This document shows, piece after piece, positions 43,647-52,080 of a stretch of 64,000 nt of DNA. Position numbers and translations under genes: made by a program. The DNA comes from Poriferisodalis sp965204195 (lineage in GTDB: Bacteria > Actinomycetota > Acidimicrobiia > Acidimicrobiales > Poriferisodalaceae). Within the stretch, counting starts at the first letter, position 1, and each line of letters opens with the position of its first letter. The stretch covers positions 3,348,001 through 3,412,000 of the forward strand of contig NZ_OZ241975.1 in assembly GCF_965204195.1 (NCBI RefSeq). Direction: 5' to 3'. The notes beneath the pieces were generated by a model that saw only the letters and a list, made by a program, of their open reading frames with translations, ran no database searches and had not been told where the DNA came from.

Positions 43647-44954
43647 CTAGCGAGGATCATCTGCCGATGCCGCGGCAGCGGACCGCCGCCGCTCGACCAC
43701 TGCCTTCGCCCAGTCGTCGTCGTCATCGCTGATCTGACTGATGGGGATCGCCTCATACCGCGGTTCGACGGTCGCGGTGATTCGATACTCGTCGACTGGG
43801 TCTGAGTCGCTGTACTCATTGCGCAGCTCAAACCGGAGCTGCGTGGTGCCGGACTGTGTCAGCCGAACGCCGAGCACCCTCCGTCCCACTGCGCCGACAG
43901 CAAACGTCTCGTCGCGAACGTGCTGCGCAGCTTCCTGCGCCGCGGAGGCCCCGAGTCTCGCCAGACGGCGGCTTCGGATAGCCGCGTCGGTGACTGCCTG
44001 GGGGGTGCCGTCCGCGATGTAGACATCACCGACCACAGCTGCCCGCCCACCAGCGATCGACAACGGCTCCGGCTTCTTTGCAGGCGCCGGTATTCGAGCA
44101 CGGTCGACGGCTTGGCTCGGCGGCCTGCGACGCGGCGTCGCCTGTCGCTCAGCCGGTAGCAGCGCTTCTGAGCCGGCGGGACGGTTGTCAGCGAAGGGAG
44201 GCGGTGGTGTCGCGGCGCGTCGTGGACTCGGGTCGGGACTTGCGATTGCCCACCTGTAGCCGGTGCTGCGGTCCTCAGGCAACGAAATAATGATCTCGTC
44301 ATCAGTCCGGACGTTGAGTTGTTGGCCGTGCCATGCCATATCAACCGGCCAAACATCGGCTACGCCGACGACCGGTCGGCGTCCGGCCCCAATTGACTGC
44401 TTGACCTTCAGAGGTTGCACTCTGAGCACTACTCGCAGTTCACCCTGGGTGAGCCGGTCGAGGTGGTGCAGCTGCCTTGCCGCTGCTTCATAGCTGACGC
44501 CTGCTTCGCGGGCGACGGTGTAGACGTCGAGCGGCCCAAGTGATGTCGCATTGCGGCGCGACAAGATGCTGTGGACGAGCGGCGGCGGCATCAGCAACGC
44601 ACCGGCGAATACCTGCGCCAGCGTCTCCCGCTCGATGCTGGTGCGACCCAACACGTCCGATTCGGTATCGAGGACAGCGTCGTGGCCACCGTCGAGTCGC
44701 CAGTGACCCAGTTCGTGTGCCGCGGTGTATCGCTGAATCGGCGTCGATCGCTCGGTGGTGACCAAGATGCCGCCCGTGCCCTCTGGCAGGTACGCCCCGA
44801 GGAGCCCATCGAGCGGGAAGAAAGCGAGCCACAGCCCGAGGTCCTGAATCAAGCCGAACACATCCACTTGGCGCGTCTGGTCCACGCCCGCCTCGGTCAA
44901 GAGGCGGCTCGCGGAGCTCGCAGCCGCAAGACGTCGAGTGTGTCCGGAAACCAC
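43647..44954 (-). CDS. ImmA/IrrE metallopeptidase fused to chagasin-like (I42) inhibitor domain
   Basis: The protein has 435 aa. The N-terminal ImmA/IrrE domain has HExxH at 80-84 (YTAAHELGHWRLDGGHD), then RETLAQVFAGALLMPPPLV. From about residue 195 a chagasin-type domain begins: QLNVRTDDEIIISLPEDR, with STGYRW at 230-235 matching the NPTTGYRW inhibitory loop. After a Pro-rich insertion of about 140 residues, LRFELRNEYSDSDPVDEYRI matches the end of the domain. Chagasins block papain-like proteases. The HTH gene upstream is the classical partner of ImmA. Confidence 0.78.
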   Translation of the reverse strand: MVSGHTRRLAAASSASRLLTEAGVDQTRQVDVFGLIQDLGLWLAFFPLDGLLGAYLPEGTGGILVTTERSTPIQRYTAAHELGHWRLDGGHDAVLDTESDVLGRTSIERETLAQVFAGALLMPPPLVHSILSRRNATSLGPLDVYTVAREAGVSYEAAARQLHHLDRLTQGELRVVLRVQPLKVKQSIGAGRRPVVGVADVWPVDMAWHGQQLNVRTDDEIIISLPEDRSTGYRWAIASPDPSPRRAATPPPPFADNRPAGSEALLPAERQATPRRRPPSQAVDRARIPAPAKKPEPLSIAGGRAAVVGDVYIADGTPQAVTDAAIRSRRLARLGASAAQEAAQHVRDETFAVGAVGRRVLGVRLTQSGTTQLRFELRNEYSDSDPVDEYRITATVEPRYEAIPISQISDDDDDWAKAVVERRRSAAAASADDPR

Positions 44955-44957
44955 TGA

Positions 44958-45335
44958 CTACTCCGTTTGTTCAGCCCGGGTAGGCCCAGGTCGTCCCGCC
45001 CCAGCGAGAAACTCGGCGAAGCGCAAGACCTGCTCCTTGTCTTGGTCCGACAGGTCCGCGGTCGCTCGGTACAGAGGCGTATCCATGTCAACCTCGCCGC
45101 CTTCCTCCCCAAGCAGCCACGCCACGGGGCGGCGGTACAGGCGGCCGAGGCGTCGAAGCTCAAGCGATGAGACGCGACGCTTGCCGGACTCGATCGCCGA
45201 CACGCTCGCTCTGGGGATGTCCAGCGCAGCTGCGACATCCTCTTGCAGTAATCCGATGTACTCGCGTGCATTCCTCAGCCGCTGTGCGAGCGCCATTTCT
45301 TCGCCCTCGTCCGACTCGGGCGCATCCGTGCTCAT
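44958..45335 (-). CDS. XRE-family HTH regulator
   Basis: The protein has 125 aa. The HTH at about 18-72 is LRNAREYIGLLQEDVAAALD followed by IPRASVSAIESGKRRVSSLE. The C-terminal part is acidic. With the ImmA gene 3 bp downstream, it forms the usual ImmR/ImmA-like pair in which the metallopeptidase cleaves the repressor. It overlaps the PPTase gene by 4 nt. Confidence 0.9.
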   Translation of the reverse strand: MSTDAPESDEGEEMALAQRLRNAREYIGLLQEDVAAALDIPRASVSAIESGKRRVSSLELRRLGRLYRRPVAWLLGEEGGEVDMDTPLYRATADLSDQDKEQVLRFAEFLAGAGRPGPTRAEQTE

Positions 45336-45832
45336 GATCCGTCCTCTCGTTGTATTGCCACATTGGGATCTTGGTGTTCTGTCGATGCGGAGGCGACGGC
45401 GATTGCCGCGGCCCAGCCGCTCTCATGAGTTGCCGAGACGTGGAGCTTCGAGATGCCGAGCGATTGGGCCCGCTCGGCAGCCGAACCTCGCAACACGGCA
45501 CGCGGAGCGCCCGATTCCAACGAGACGATTTCGATGTCTCGCGGGTCGAGGTCGCTTATCCCCATACCGAGGCACTTCATCACCGCTTCCTTCACGGCCC
45601 AGCGGGTTGCAAGCCGTTCTGGATCGCCGTTGGCTTCGGCACGCTCGACTGATGTCCAAACACGGTCAAGAAACGCCTGCCCGCCTTCGGTAGCGAGTTG
45701 GCTCAGTCGCGGAACCGATACGACATCAATTCCGACGCCGACGGTGCCGCAGCAGTCTTGGCTGAGCGCCGAGGTCTCGAGCGCTGCCGCGAGCGCCGCA
45801 CACGGCGACGTTGCCGCGGCGTCGACATCCAT
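45332..45832 (-). CDS. Holo-ACP synthase-type 4'-phosphopantetheinyl transferase
   Basis: The protein has 166 aa from ATG 45832 (TGATG junction with the preceding gene). AcpS motifs: VGVGIDVVSVPRLSQL (Mg-binding Asp), RWAVKEAVMKCLG (WxxKEAxxK), and LHVSATHESGWAAAIAVA. It would move 4'-phosphopantetheine from CoA to a serine of a carrier protein. A candidate carrier is encoded one gene upstream. The N-terminal 30 residues are extra. It is unlikely to be the housekeeping AcpS, given its place in the block. Confidence 0.87.
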   Translation of the reverse strand: MDVDAAATSPCAALAAALETSALSQDCCGTVGVGIDVVSVPRLSQLATEGGQAFLDRVWTSVERAEANGDPERLATRWAVKEAVMKCLGMGISDLDPRDIEIVSLESGAPRAVLRGSAAERAQSLGISKLHVSATHESGWAAAIAVASASTEHQDPNVAIQREDGS

Positions 45833-46662
45833 CACAGCAGTGCTCCGATCGACTCCACGAGGTCGCGTGGCTTTGGCCGATGACTTGGCTCCGCATCGGC
45901 CAAAGTTGCATGGACAACCAGCTCGCCGCACTTGGCGCCTGTTTGCTCGCACAAGAAGTACATGAGGTCGCTGAGACCGACCAAGTTTCCGTATGCCTTC
46001 GTGATCAAGTACTGATGGCGATACACGGCAGTGCAGTGCAACGTTCCAGCAAGCAAGGAAAGATCGATGTGGACCAAGCAGGGAAAGCCCCGCATCCTTT
46101 GATCAGTGGGCGCATAGACCTGCACTCCATCGAGGGGCTCTGACGCGAGGGCATCTGCACCGACATCGATATCGAGCGTGTTGTTGGTTCGGCGTCCCCG
46201 AGTGAGCTCATCGCGAATGCGGGAGATCCTCAAGTCCAGCTGATTCGTCCCGCCGGGCTCCTTGCCAGGCCAGGTAATCATCCGAGCGAAATAGGTGCCC
46301 CGATTGTTGCCTCGGAACCTAAGCAGCAGGGGAAGCATCTGCTCGTAGCGTTCGTAGAGGCTGTGTGCCGCAGCATCGAGCTCCTCAACAGCGTGCTGAC
46401 CAAGTTGGGGTGACCACGCGAATCCTGGACTCCGGTAGAGCCTTCTTGGGAAGATGGTGCCCGCTACCGTGTCCACGCTCTGATCTCCCGCAGCATCGAG
46501 CGTTCGATCGAGTGCATCGCGGATTGCTTCGTTCTCTGCACCTGGGTTCTCGATCGTCATCACCAGATGAACGCAGCGGCCACCTCGTTGGCTGGCAGTA
46601 CGCGTCAATGCTTGGAGCCACGCCTCGCTCAACGTCTTCGTCGGGTCGAGTAGCTCGCTCAT
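45832..46662 (-). CDS. Thymidylate-synthase-like protein
   Basis: The protein has 276 aa. The second half aligns with thymidylate synthase: NQLDLRISRIRDEL (ThyA NQ-helix), the active-site PC in RGFPCLVHIDL (Cys195), GTLHCTAVYRHQYLITKAYG, and NLVGLSDLMYFLCEQTGAKC. The N-terminal half is divergent. The retained Cys suggests real chemistry at C5 of a pyrimidine nucleotide, such as methylation or hydroxymethylation. It overlaps the carrier-protein gene by 4 nt and the PPTase gene by 1 nt. Confidence 0.72.
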   Translation of the reverse strand: MSELLDPTKTLSEAWLQALTRTASQRGGRCVHLVMTIENPGAENEAIRDALDRTLDAAGDQSVDTVAGTIFPRRLYRSPGFAWSPQLGQHAVEELDAAAHSLYERYEQMLPLLLRFRGNNRGTYFARMITWPGKEPGGTNQLDLRISRIRDELTRGRRTNNTLDIDVGADALASEPLDGVQVYAPTDQRMRGFPCLVHIDLSLLAGTLHCTAVYRHQYLITKAYGNLVGLSDLMYFLCEQTGAKCGELVVHATLADAEPSHRPKPRDLVESIGALL

Positions 46663-46988
46663 GACTTGAAGAGTGGGACAGCCTGCTTACGGATCTCCCG
46701 GTGCAGCATTCGGCCAAGAGCGGCTGGAGTAGCGAGATCATCCTTAGTGAGCTCCTTAGGATCGACGAAGGGACCTACTCCGCATTCCTTTTCGACCTGG
46801 CTGATCGCCCACACCGCGGCGAGGCTGGCCACGCTTGAGCTGGGGCCGCTAGGGGCTTCACCGACACTCGCGAGCAAGTCGTTCACATGTGCCCCAAGCT
46901 CGGTCTCAGTGAGTTCGCGGACATCGACCGACTTCTCAACCTGACGCTGAGGAGGGGAAATGGTTCCCGTGTCAATGTCACCTGTCAT
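46659..46988 (-). CDS. Acyl-carrier-protein-like protein
   Basis: The protein has 109 aa from ATG 46988. Residues 29-100 follow the ACP helix pattern: ELGAHVNDLLASVGE, then SVASLAAVWAISQVEKECGV, then DPKELTKDDLATPAALGRML. Ser55 falls at the phosphopantetheine site, but the DSL motif reads ASL. The first 25 residues look unstructured. A PPTase two genes downstream supports the carrier reading. A dedicated promoter appears just upstream. Confidence 0.65.
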   Translation of the reverse strand: MTGDIDTGTISPPQRQVEKSVDVRELTETELGAHVNDLLASVGEAPSGPSSSVASLAAVWAISQVEKECGVGPFVDPKELTKDDLATPAALGRMLHREIRKQAVPLFKS

Positions 46989-46995
46989 GACATCA

Positions 46996-47024
46996 ATGTT
47001 AGATATTCCGACATACCTTGTCAA
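46996..47024 (-). promoter_or_regulatory. Promoter for carrier-protein gene, leaderless
   Basis: On the minus strand TTGACA (47024-47019) and TAACAT (47001-46996) are 17 nt apart, and the ATG follows 7 nt after the -10 box. Transcription would start at the ATG itself. Confidence 0.55.
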
Positions 47025-47053
47025 GTGAGTTGGTGCCCTGCGGTGACCTAGGC

Positions 47054-48109
47054 CTAGCCGACAGCGACGAGACTGGACGGGGCTCGCGCCGAAAACGGCA
47101 AGCCCCACTTGGGTGGGTATCCCAGCCTCAAGGGGCGATGGTCAACCCGATACACCTGCTTGATTCGGCCAGGACCGTCCAATGAGTGCTCAGGATGAGC
47201 GACCCGCGCGTACTTGTCGACCTCGCAGAACAGGTTCTGACAGTCGATGAGCTGAAGAGGACGGCCCCACAGGTCCCGAAACGGTGTCGGCATCGGGGTC
47301 ATCTCGAAAAACTCGCTGGCTGAATGGGCCATCGCCGCGATCACATCGGCTGCGTCGAGGTCGCCGGCATCCGAGAAGCACTTGCGGATGCCGCGAATGG
47401 CTCCTGGCCCGGCGACGACGAACTCCATCTCGTCGAAGTCGAAGTGCGGCGAGTAGTTCAGGTCGATCGCGTACTGAAAAGCCAAGAACGGGCCGAACGA
47501 CGGCACCTCGCAGAGCTGCTCATACAGGGATCGCAGCGAATGAGCTCGCTCGAGGTCAGCGAGCACACCGGTCCTCAACAGCATCTCGAGCAAGGACAGG
47601 TGGTTGCGGTGCTTGCGGTCTGCACCCAATCGCGGATCCGGCATGATGTACGCCGCCGAGTAAACCCGCCGGCGCCGGTCGAGCAGCTCGTCCACCGCCT
47701 GTGCGTATCTCTCGGCGCTGAAGCCGGCCGCTGTCGGTGGCCCGACGCGGTCGACCAGGTGTTCCCATGTGTCGATCCGGTTGAAGATCTTGAACAACAG
47801 GACTCGCAGAATCGTGTCCGGTGCATCGCGTTCTTCGTCATAGATCACGTGGTGCAGCAGATATTGACTGACGCGGTCTGAGGCTCGATACGCATTGGTG
47901 AACCGATGGCGGGCAAGGACGGGATCACTCGTCCACGGGCCAAGCTCGCCCGCGGCACGGCGGAAGAAGATCGCCTGCCGCTCCGCCGCCAGCCGCCAGT
48001 ACGACCAGAAGACCTCAGTCACCTCCACTCGCCGTCCAGCGAGTCTGATCGAAGGGTTCTCCTCGAACGGAAGCTGGCCTTGCTCGGGCTCACCGAAGGC
48101 GAGAGACAC
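47054..48109 (-). CDS. Predicted DNA-base-hypermodification protein (HMUDK-helical / thymine pyrophosphorylase-like)
   Basis: The protein has 351 aa from GTG 48109. Motifs in order: FWSYWRLAAERQAIFFRR, LGPWTSDPVLARHRFTNAYR, ASDRVSQYLLHHVIYDEE, FLAFQYAIDLNYSPHFDFDE, FVVAGPGAIRGIRKCF, LQLIDCQNLFCEVDKYARVA, GRIKQVY. From memory this is the helical family found in 5-hmdU DNA kinases and alpha-glutamyl/putrescinyl-thymine pyrophosphorylases of phages, related to HhH DNA glycosylases. It would act on modified thymine in DNA. A thymidylate-synthase-like gene two places downstream fits. No phage structural genes are nearby. Confidence 0.72.
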   Translation of the reverse strand: MSLAFGEPEQGQLPFEENPSIRLAGRRVEVTEVFWSYWRLAAERQAIFFRRAAGELGPWTSDPVLARHRFTNAYRASDRVSQYLLHHVIYDEERDAPDTILRVLLFKIFNRIDTWEHLVDRVGPPTAAGFSAERYAQAVDELLDRRRRVYSAAYIMPDPRLGADRKHRNHLSLLEMLLRTGVLADLERAHSLRSLYEQLCEVPSFGPFLAFQYAIDLNYSPHFDFDEMEFVVAGPGAIRGIRKCFSDAGDLDAADVIAAMAHSASEFFEMTPMPTPFRDLWGRPLQLIDCQNLFCEVDKYARVAHPEHSLDGPGRIKQVYRVDHRPLRLGYPPKWGLPFSARAPSSLVAVG

Positions 48110-48282
48110 TGCGGCTCACAGTACTTGTGGCATGGCACACGGGCGCTGAGGCCCGTCGTGAGCGGCGAAGGTCAATGACGCCAGAATCGCGCCTCGTCAG
48201 CATGGATCGCGGTGGATCGTCGACGGGATCGGCCCGTGCATCCAGCGTTACCGTGCCGGCGGGCGGATGACCGTGCCGTCAC

Positions 48283-50088
48283 TCAGGGCGCGGGCCAGAT
48301 TCTCGTCACGACTGCGGCTAGGGACGCACCTCTGGCCGCAACCGTCGCCTCAGTCCAATCCGCGTCTTTGTATGCGTTCAGCAGGTCCTTGTTGAGATGC
48401 AGAACCGTGTGGTCGTCCAGCGTCTCCTGCTTCTGGGCCCATGGCCTGTTCGACAGCGCCGGGTTCAAGCGATGGTTGACCAGCGTGAGGTTGCCGAGGC
48501 TGTGGACGAGCCGCTCCAGCTCATGCTGAGCCTGCAGAACGTCCTGCACCGGACCGAGAGGCCAATGCTCCGACCATGATTGCGGCATCACATGCTCGAT
48601 GGTCAGCGAACCGCGAGCGACGTTGGCTTCCTCCGAAAAAACGCTTCGACACTCATCCTCGATCGCTTCGAGCACCATTCTGAGCCGACGACGGGTCAGG
48701 AGCCGGTAGAGCGGCAGGTCGAGGATCGCATGCTCAACATCGCCGTCCGTCGGCCAGCGCCGAGACTCCGAGGTCTGCTCTGCGAGAAAGGCAACAATCG
48801 ACTCGGCAGCCTCCCCAGGCTCGGCTTCGCGAAGCTCCGCCATCAACTCCAAGAAGAGCCGGTTGTAGTCCTTCGTCGTCATGCGGCAGATCATCCGGCG
48901 CACCAAGTAGCTCTCCAGGGCCCCGAGTGCCTGAAGGCGCTGCTCGTACCCGACGACGTGCTCAGGCCGAGAGAACAGCCACAACAACAACGGCGTCAAG
49001 GTGCCGGCGTCGACGGTTCTCCAGCGATAGAGAAACGTCTCGATCCGGCTCTCCTGGTTCTCACGTTCAAGACTCTTGTAGGTCTCGCCAATGTCCCGAA
49101 CTGTGCCGACAATCTCAGCGATGGCCTTGCCCTGGTCCTCGGCGTAGAGCTTGAACCTGGGAAATACGTCCTGCGACTGCACCTCGCTGGCAGTCTCCAT
49201 GATCAGCCAGTAGTTCAGGAAAACGTCGAGGCGAGGACGAACGATGCGGCCCTGCCTGATCTCTTGGCGCCACCAGGAGTCTTCGAACGGCAGCCAATCT
49301 CGCTCGTGTAGCTCGCCAGCGTCGAGCCCAACGGCCGTCGCAGTCTGCAGTACGTAGTTCTTGACCAAGTCGGATGCCAACAACGGCGTGCCGCGGGCGT
49401 TCAGCGTCTCAAAGATCACGAAAGCGTCGTCAGCGGTCGCCAGGTCGATTACAACCACCTCAAGCAGCCCGAACATCGCCGCTTCGAGACCGTGGGCGCG
49501 TTGCTCCTGATCCGCCTCGTCGACGCTGGCGCTGATCCACTCTCGAATCTGGAGTCGGAAGAAGTCGTGTGCTTGGACTATCAGCGAGTCTTCGTGGCCA
49601 GCGGTTGGCGCGCCGTTCTTCATCGCTGCTCGAAAGGGGTCCCGGTCCAAGCTGGTTGGCCAAAGCTTGAACGCTTCGTCTCCGTCGGCGAAGGCGTTGA
49701 GGACCAATCGAGAGATTCGCTTGGCCTCAGCCACCGCTCCGAGTTCTTCAAAGACCTCTTGTGCTGCATCCAACAGAATCTGGGCAGTCGTCAACCTCTG
49801 CTGACCGTCAATGACCAAGCGGGTCTCGATGTCAGCAACGGCCGTGAGCTGCTGCTGCAGAACGACGGCTCCCATGAAGTGCGTGCCGGTCTGTTCCTCG
49901 GCCTTGGGGCGGTGCCCCTCTGCCAGCGCAAGCTCATCCAGGTAGCGCTCGGCGGCATTTCGAACGTCATTCCAGAGTGGTTCCCATTGGTCCTCCTGGT
50001 TCCACACGTAGGGCCGCTGAAACGTCGGGATGACGTATCGGACATCCTTCTGGAAGAGACTCTTCAGCGTCAGGGTGTCTGCCTTCAT
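48283..50088 (-). CDS. GmrSD-like DUF262/DUF1524 protein
   Basis: The protein has 601 aa. The N-terminal DUF262 domain has SLFQKDVRYVIPTFQRPYVW and the NTPase-like RLVIDGQQRLTTAQILLDAA, and the family's NARGTPLLASDLVKNYVL follows. The C-terminal DUF1524 nuclease has IEHVMPQSWSEHWPLG and LGNLTLVNHRLNPALSNRPW, an HNH-type motif. Fused GmrSD proteins are modification-dependent (type IV) restriction enzymes. It stands 173 bp upstream of the hypermodification gene on the same strand. Confidence 0.87.
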   Translation of the reverse strand: MKADTLTLKSLFQKDVRYVIPTFQRPYVWNQEDQWEPLWNDVRNAAERYLDELALAEGHRPKAEEQTGTHFMGAVVLQQQLTAVADIETRLVIDGQQRLTTAQILLDAAQEVFEELGAVAEAKRISRLVLNAFADGDEAFKLWPTSLDRDPFRAAMKNGAPTAGHEDSLIVQAHDFFRLQIREWISASVDEADQEQRAHGLEAAMFGLLEVVVIDLATADDAFVIFETLNARGTPLLASDLVKNYVLQTATAVGLDAGELHERDWLPFEDSWWRQEIRQGRIVRPRLDVFLNYWLIMETASEVQSQDVFPRFKLYAEDQGKAIAEIVGTVRDIGETYKSLERENQESRIETFLYRWRTVDAGTLTPLLLWLFSRPEHVVGYEQRLQALGALESYLVRRMICRMTTKDYNRLFLELMAELREAEPGEAAESIVAFLAEQTSESRRWPTDGDVEHAILDLPLYRLLTRRRLRMVLEAIEDECRSVFSEEANVARGSLTIEHVMPQSWSEHWPLGPVQDVLQAQHELERLVHSLGNLTLVNHRLNPALSNRPWAQKQETLDDHTVLHLNKDLLNAYKDADWTEATVAARGASLAAVVTRIWPAP

Positions 50089-50244
50089 CGCTCCTCGCTC
50101 ATCTGTAGACGGCTCGATTCACGGCGGTCCATCGCTGCGGATGTCTGGGGCTGACCTCGTGGGTCGGCTCGAGAGGCCTGAACTCGGAGCCACTCCGGTG
50201 AATCTGGGCAACAGCTCGGAACCGTAGCCACTCCACATGCCGAG

Positions 50245-51978
50245 ATGCATCTGCCACATAACGTGTTGATCTCACCTGAGGATCCCGTGTTCGGCCAGAA
50301 TGCTGCGGTGTCTGCTTCGGGGGGCCGTGCTGCGGCCGGTGTGATCGACGATTTCTTGCGTCGGCATCCGCAGGGCGAGCTGTTGGTGGGCACGGGGTAC
50401 GGATCGGCGTTCGGCCTTGGATGGCTGCATCAGCGAACCAGGCGACGTCCGGTGCGTCTGCTGATCGGAGATCTGCGTACGGGCTTTGACCGGTGGTCCG
50501 ACGATGACCGCAAGGACGCTCTCGCATTCCTGGCGCGTGAAGACGTGTCGGTGCGCGGCTGCCACTCGCCCGACGGCATGCTGCACTCCAAGGTGTGGGT
50601 CGCTCTCGACCCCGCCGGCACCGGTCAGCCCAGCGGCGTGCTGGTGGGCTCGGCGAACCTGACGAGAACGGGCCTGTTCAAGAACGACGAAACGGTCGCC
50701 CGCGCTGCGCCGGAGGAACACAGCCGGATACGAGATGACCTAGCCCAGTCATTTCAGCGCAGCTGGGACGCCAAGGGCGAGCTGATGATCCGACTCGGCC
50801 AGAATGCGTCCGACATCGGGCCACTGCCCCGTCCCGCGAGGGGGCTGAGGCCGGCACTCAACTCCGGATGCAGAGCGGCAGCGATCAAGCTCGCAGTCCT
50901 CGCCGCCGCAGGGCTGCTGCTGCTCTTCGCGCTGTTTGTCGTGCTGCCGTGGCTTGCAGGCCTCGTGGTCGACGGCTCATCACGAATCTTCGACACGTCG
51001 CAGGACGGGGCAGAAGCTGCTGGCACGACAATCTCCGAAACCATCCCGCCACCGGCTCAGAGCGGCGAGACCGAAGTAGTCGCGGCACCTGTCGTGAGCC
51101 AAGCAGAGGAAGGCGAGACCGCGGCAGTCACGGCACCCGTCCTGAGCCAACCGGAAGAGGGCGAGGTCGCTGTCGTCACAGCACCTGTCGTGAGCCAACC
51201 GGAAAGGGACGAGGTCGCGGACGTCACTCAACCAGTGGTTGGCGAAGCAAAAGCAGCCGACCAGCCAACACCCAGCGCGACGACACCGGCGGTCCAGCTG
51301 CCAGAACAGACATGTCCCTACGCATTGCCAGATGGAAGCGATGCTTGCGAGACGCTCGAAGGGTTTGGTGGCATCGAGGCTGTGCCGTGTGACTCACTGC
51401 CGCTCGACGCACGGCCGCTTCGCCTCGTCGGTGAGGAGAACCCTGCCGGATACGTCGCCGCGCACGATGCTCCCGAGCTCGTATGCACATGGATCGGTGG
51501 CGGTACCTACGTGGCCGGCGAAACGATTCATGCAGGCGACCTGCGAGCTATGAACGCCACCGTGTGGGGAACGGGAGCCTGTCAATTTGAGGTATTCGAC
51601 GAATCTGGTGCGATGGTGGCCTCGCGTGCCGACTACGAGTACGCCGGCTGGATCTCCTACGCACTGCTTCGGCTGAATCCCGGCACCACGATCCGGACCG
51701 ACGGCTGCGGATGGGTGCCAGCGGAGTACGCGGGTCTGGCACGAGCGACCGATGGTGTCATCAAGGCTGCTAACCACACAGGCCGCAGCTATCCCCTCAT
51801 TGTCGGCGTGGATGTCCCGCCGGGCAACGTCCGCATCGAATGCGACTTCTGGGCCTGGCCGAACGCCGAGCCCGATGAGCATGGCTCGTGGGCCGACGCG
51901 CTGCCACGCGCCGTAGACGATCGCCGCGTACCCGGCCCCTACCGCGCCGAGTCGGGAATCATCTGGCCCAAGTGCTGA
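50245..51978 (+). CDS. HKD (phospholipase D-like) domain fused through a membrane helix to an extracellular part
   Basis: The protein has 577 aa. The N-terminal 190 residues hold one HKD motif: GMLHSKVWVALD, then GVLVGSANLTRTGLFKN, as in PLD-type nucleases. A membrane helix follows (LAVLAAAGLLLLFALFVVLP, about 212-236). Three to four 16-residue repeats of the form APVVSQPEEGEVAVVT come next, then a Cys-containing C-terminal domain of about 210 residues. The enzyme part would face the cytoplasm. I do not know this architecture. It is divergent from the GmrSD-like gene. Confidence 0.72.
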   Translation: MHLPHNVLISPEDPVFGQNAAVSASGGRAAAGVIDDFLRRHPQGELLVGTGYGSAFGLGWLHQRTRRRPVRLLIGDLRTGFDRWSDDDRKDALAFLAREDVSVRGCHSPDGMLHSKVWVALDPAGTGQPSGVLVGSANLTRTGLFKNDETVARAAPEEHSRIRDDLAQSFQRSWDAKGELMIRLGQNASDIGPLPRPARGLRPALNSGCRAAAIKLAVLAAAGLLLLFALFVVLPWLAGLVVDGSSRIFDTSQDGAEAAGTTISETIPPPAQSGETEVVAAPVVSQAEEGETAAVTAPVLSQPEEGEVAVVTAPVVSQPERDEVADVTQPVVGEAKAADQPTPSATTPAVQLPEQTCPYALPDGSDACETLEGFGGIEAVPCDSLPLDARPLRLVGEENPAGYVAAHDAPELVCTWIGGGTYVAGETIHAGDLRAMNATVWGTGACQFEVFDESGAMVASRADYEYAGWISYALLRLNPGTTIRTDGCGWVPAEYAGLARATDGVIKAANHTGRSYPLIVGVDVPPGNVRIECDFWAWPNAEPDEHGSWADALPRAVDDRRVPGPYRAESGIIWPKC

Positions 51979-52080
51979 CCCGCTGTCGTCTTGCGTTCAG
52001 CACTACCAGTCGAGACCGCAACTCCCTCGTCAGATTCACAGATCGCTGTTCAATCCGCGAGCCGCCATCTGACGTGGCGC

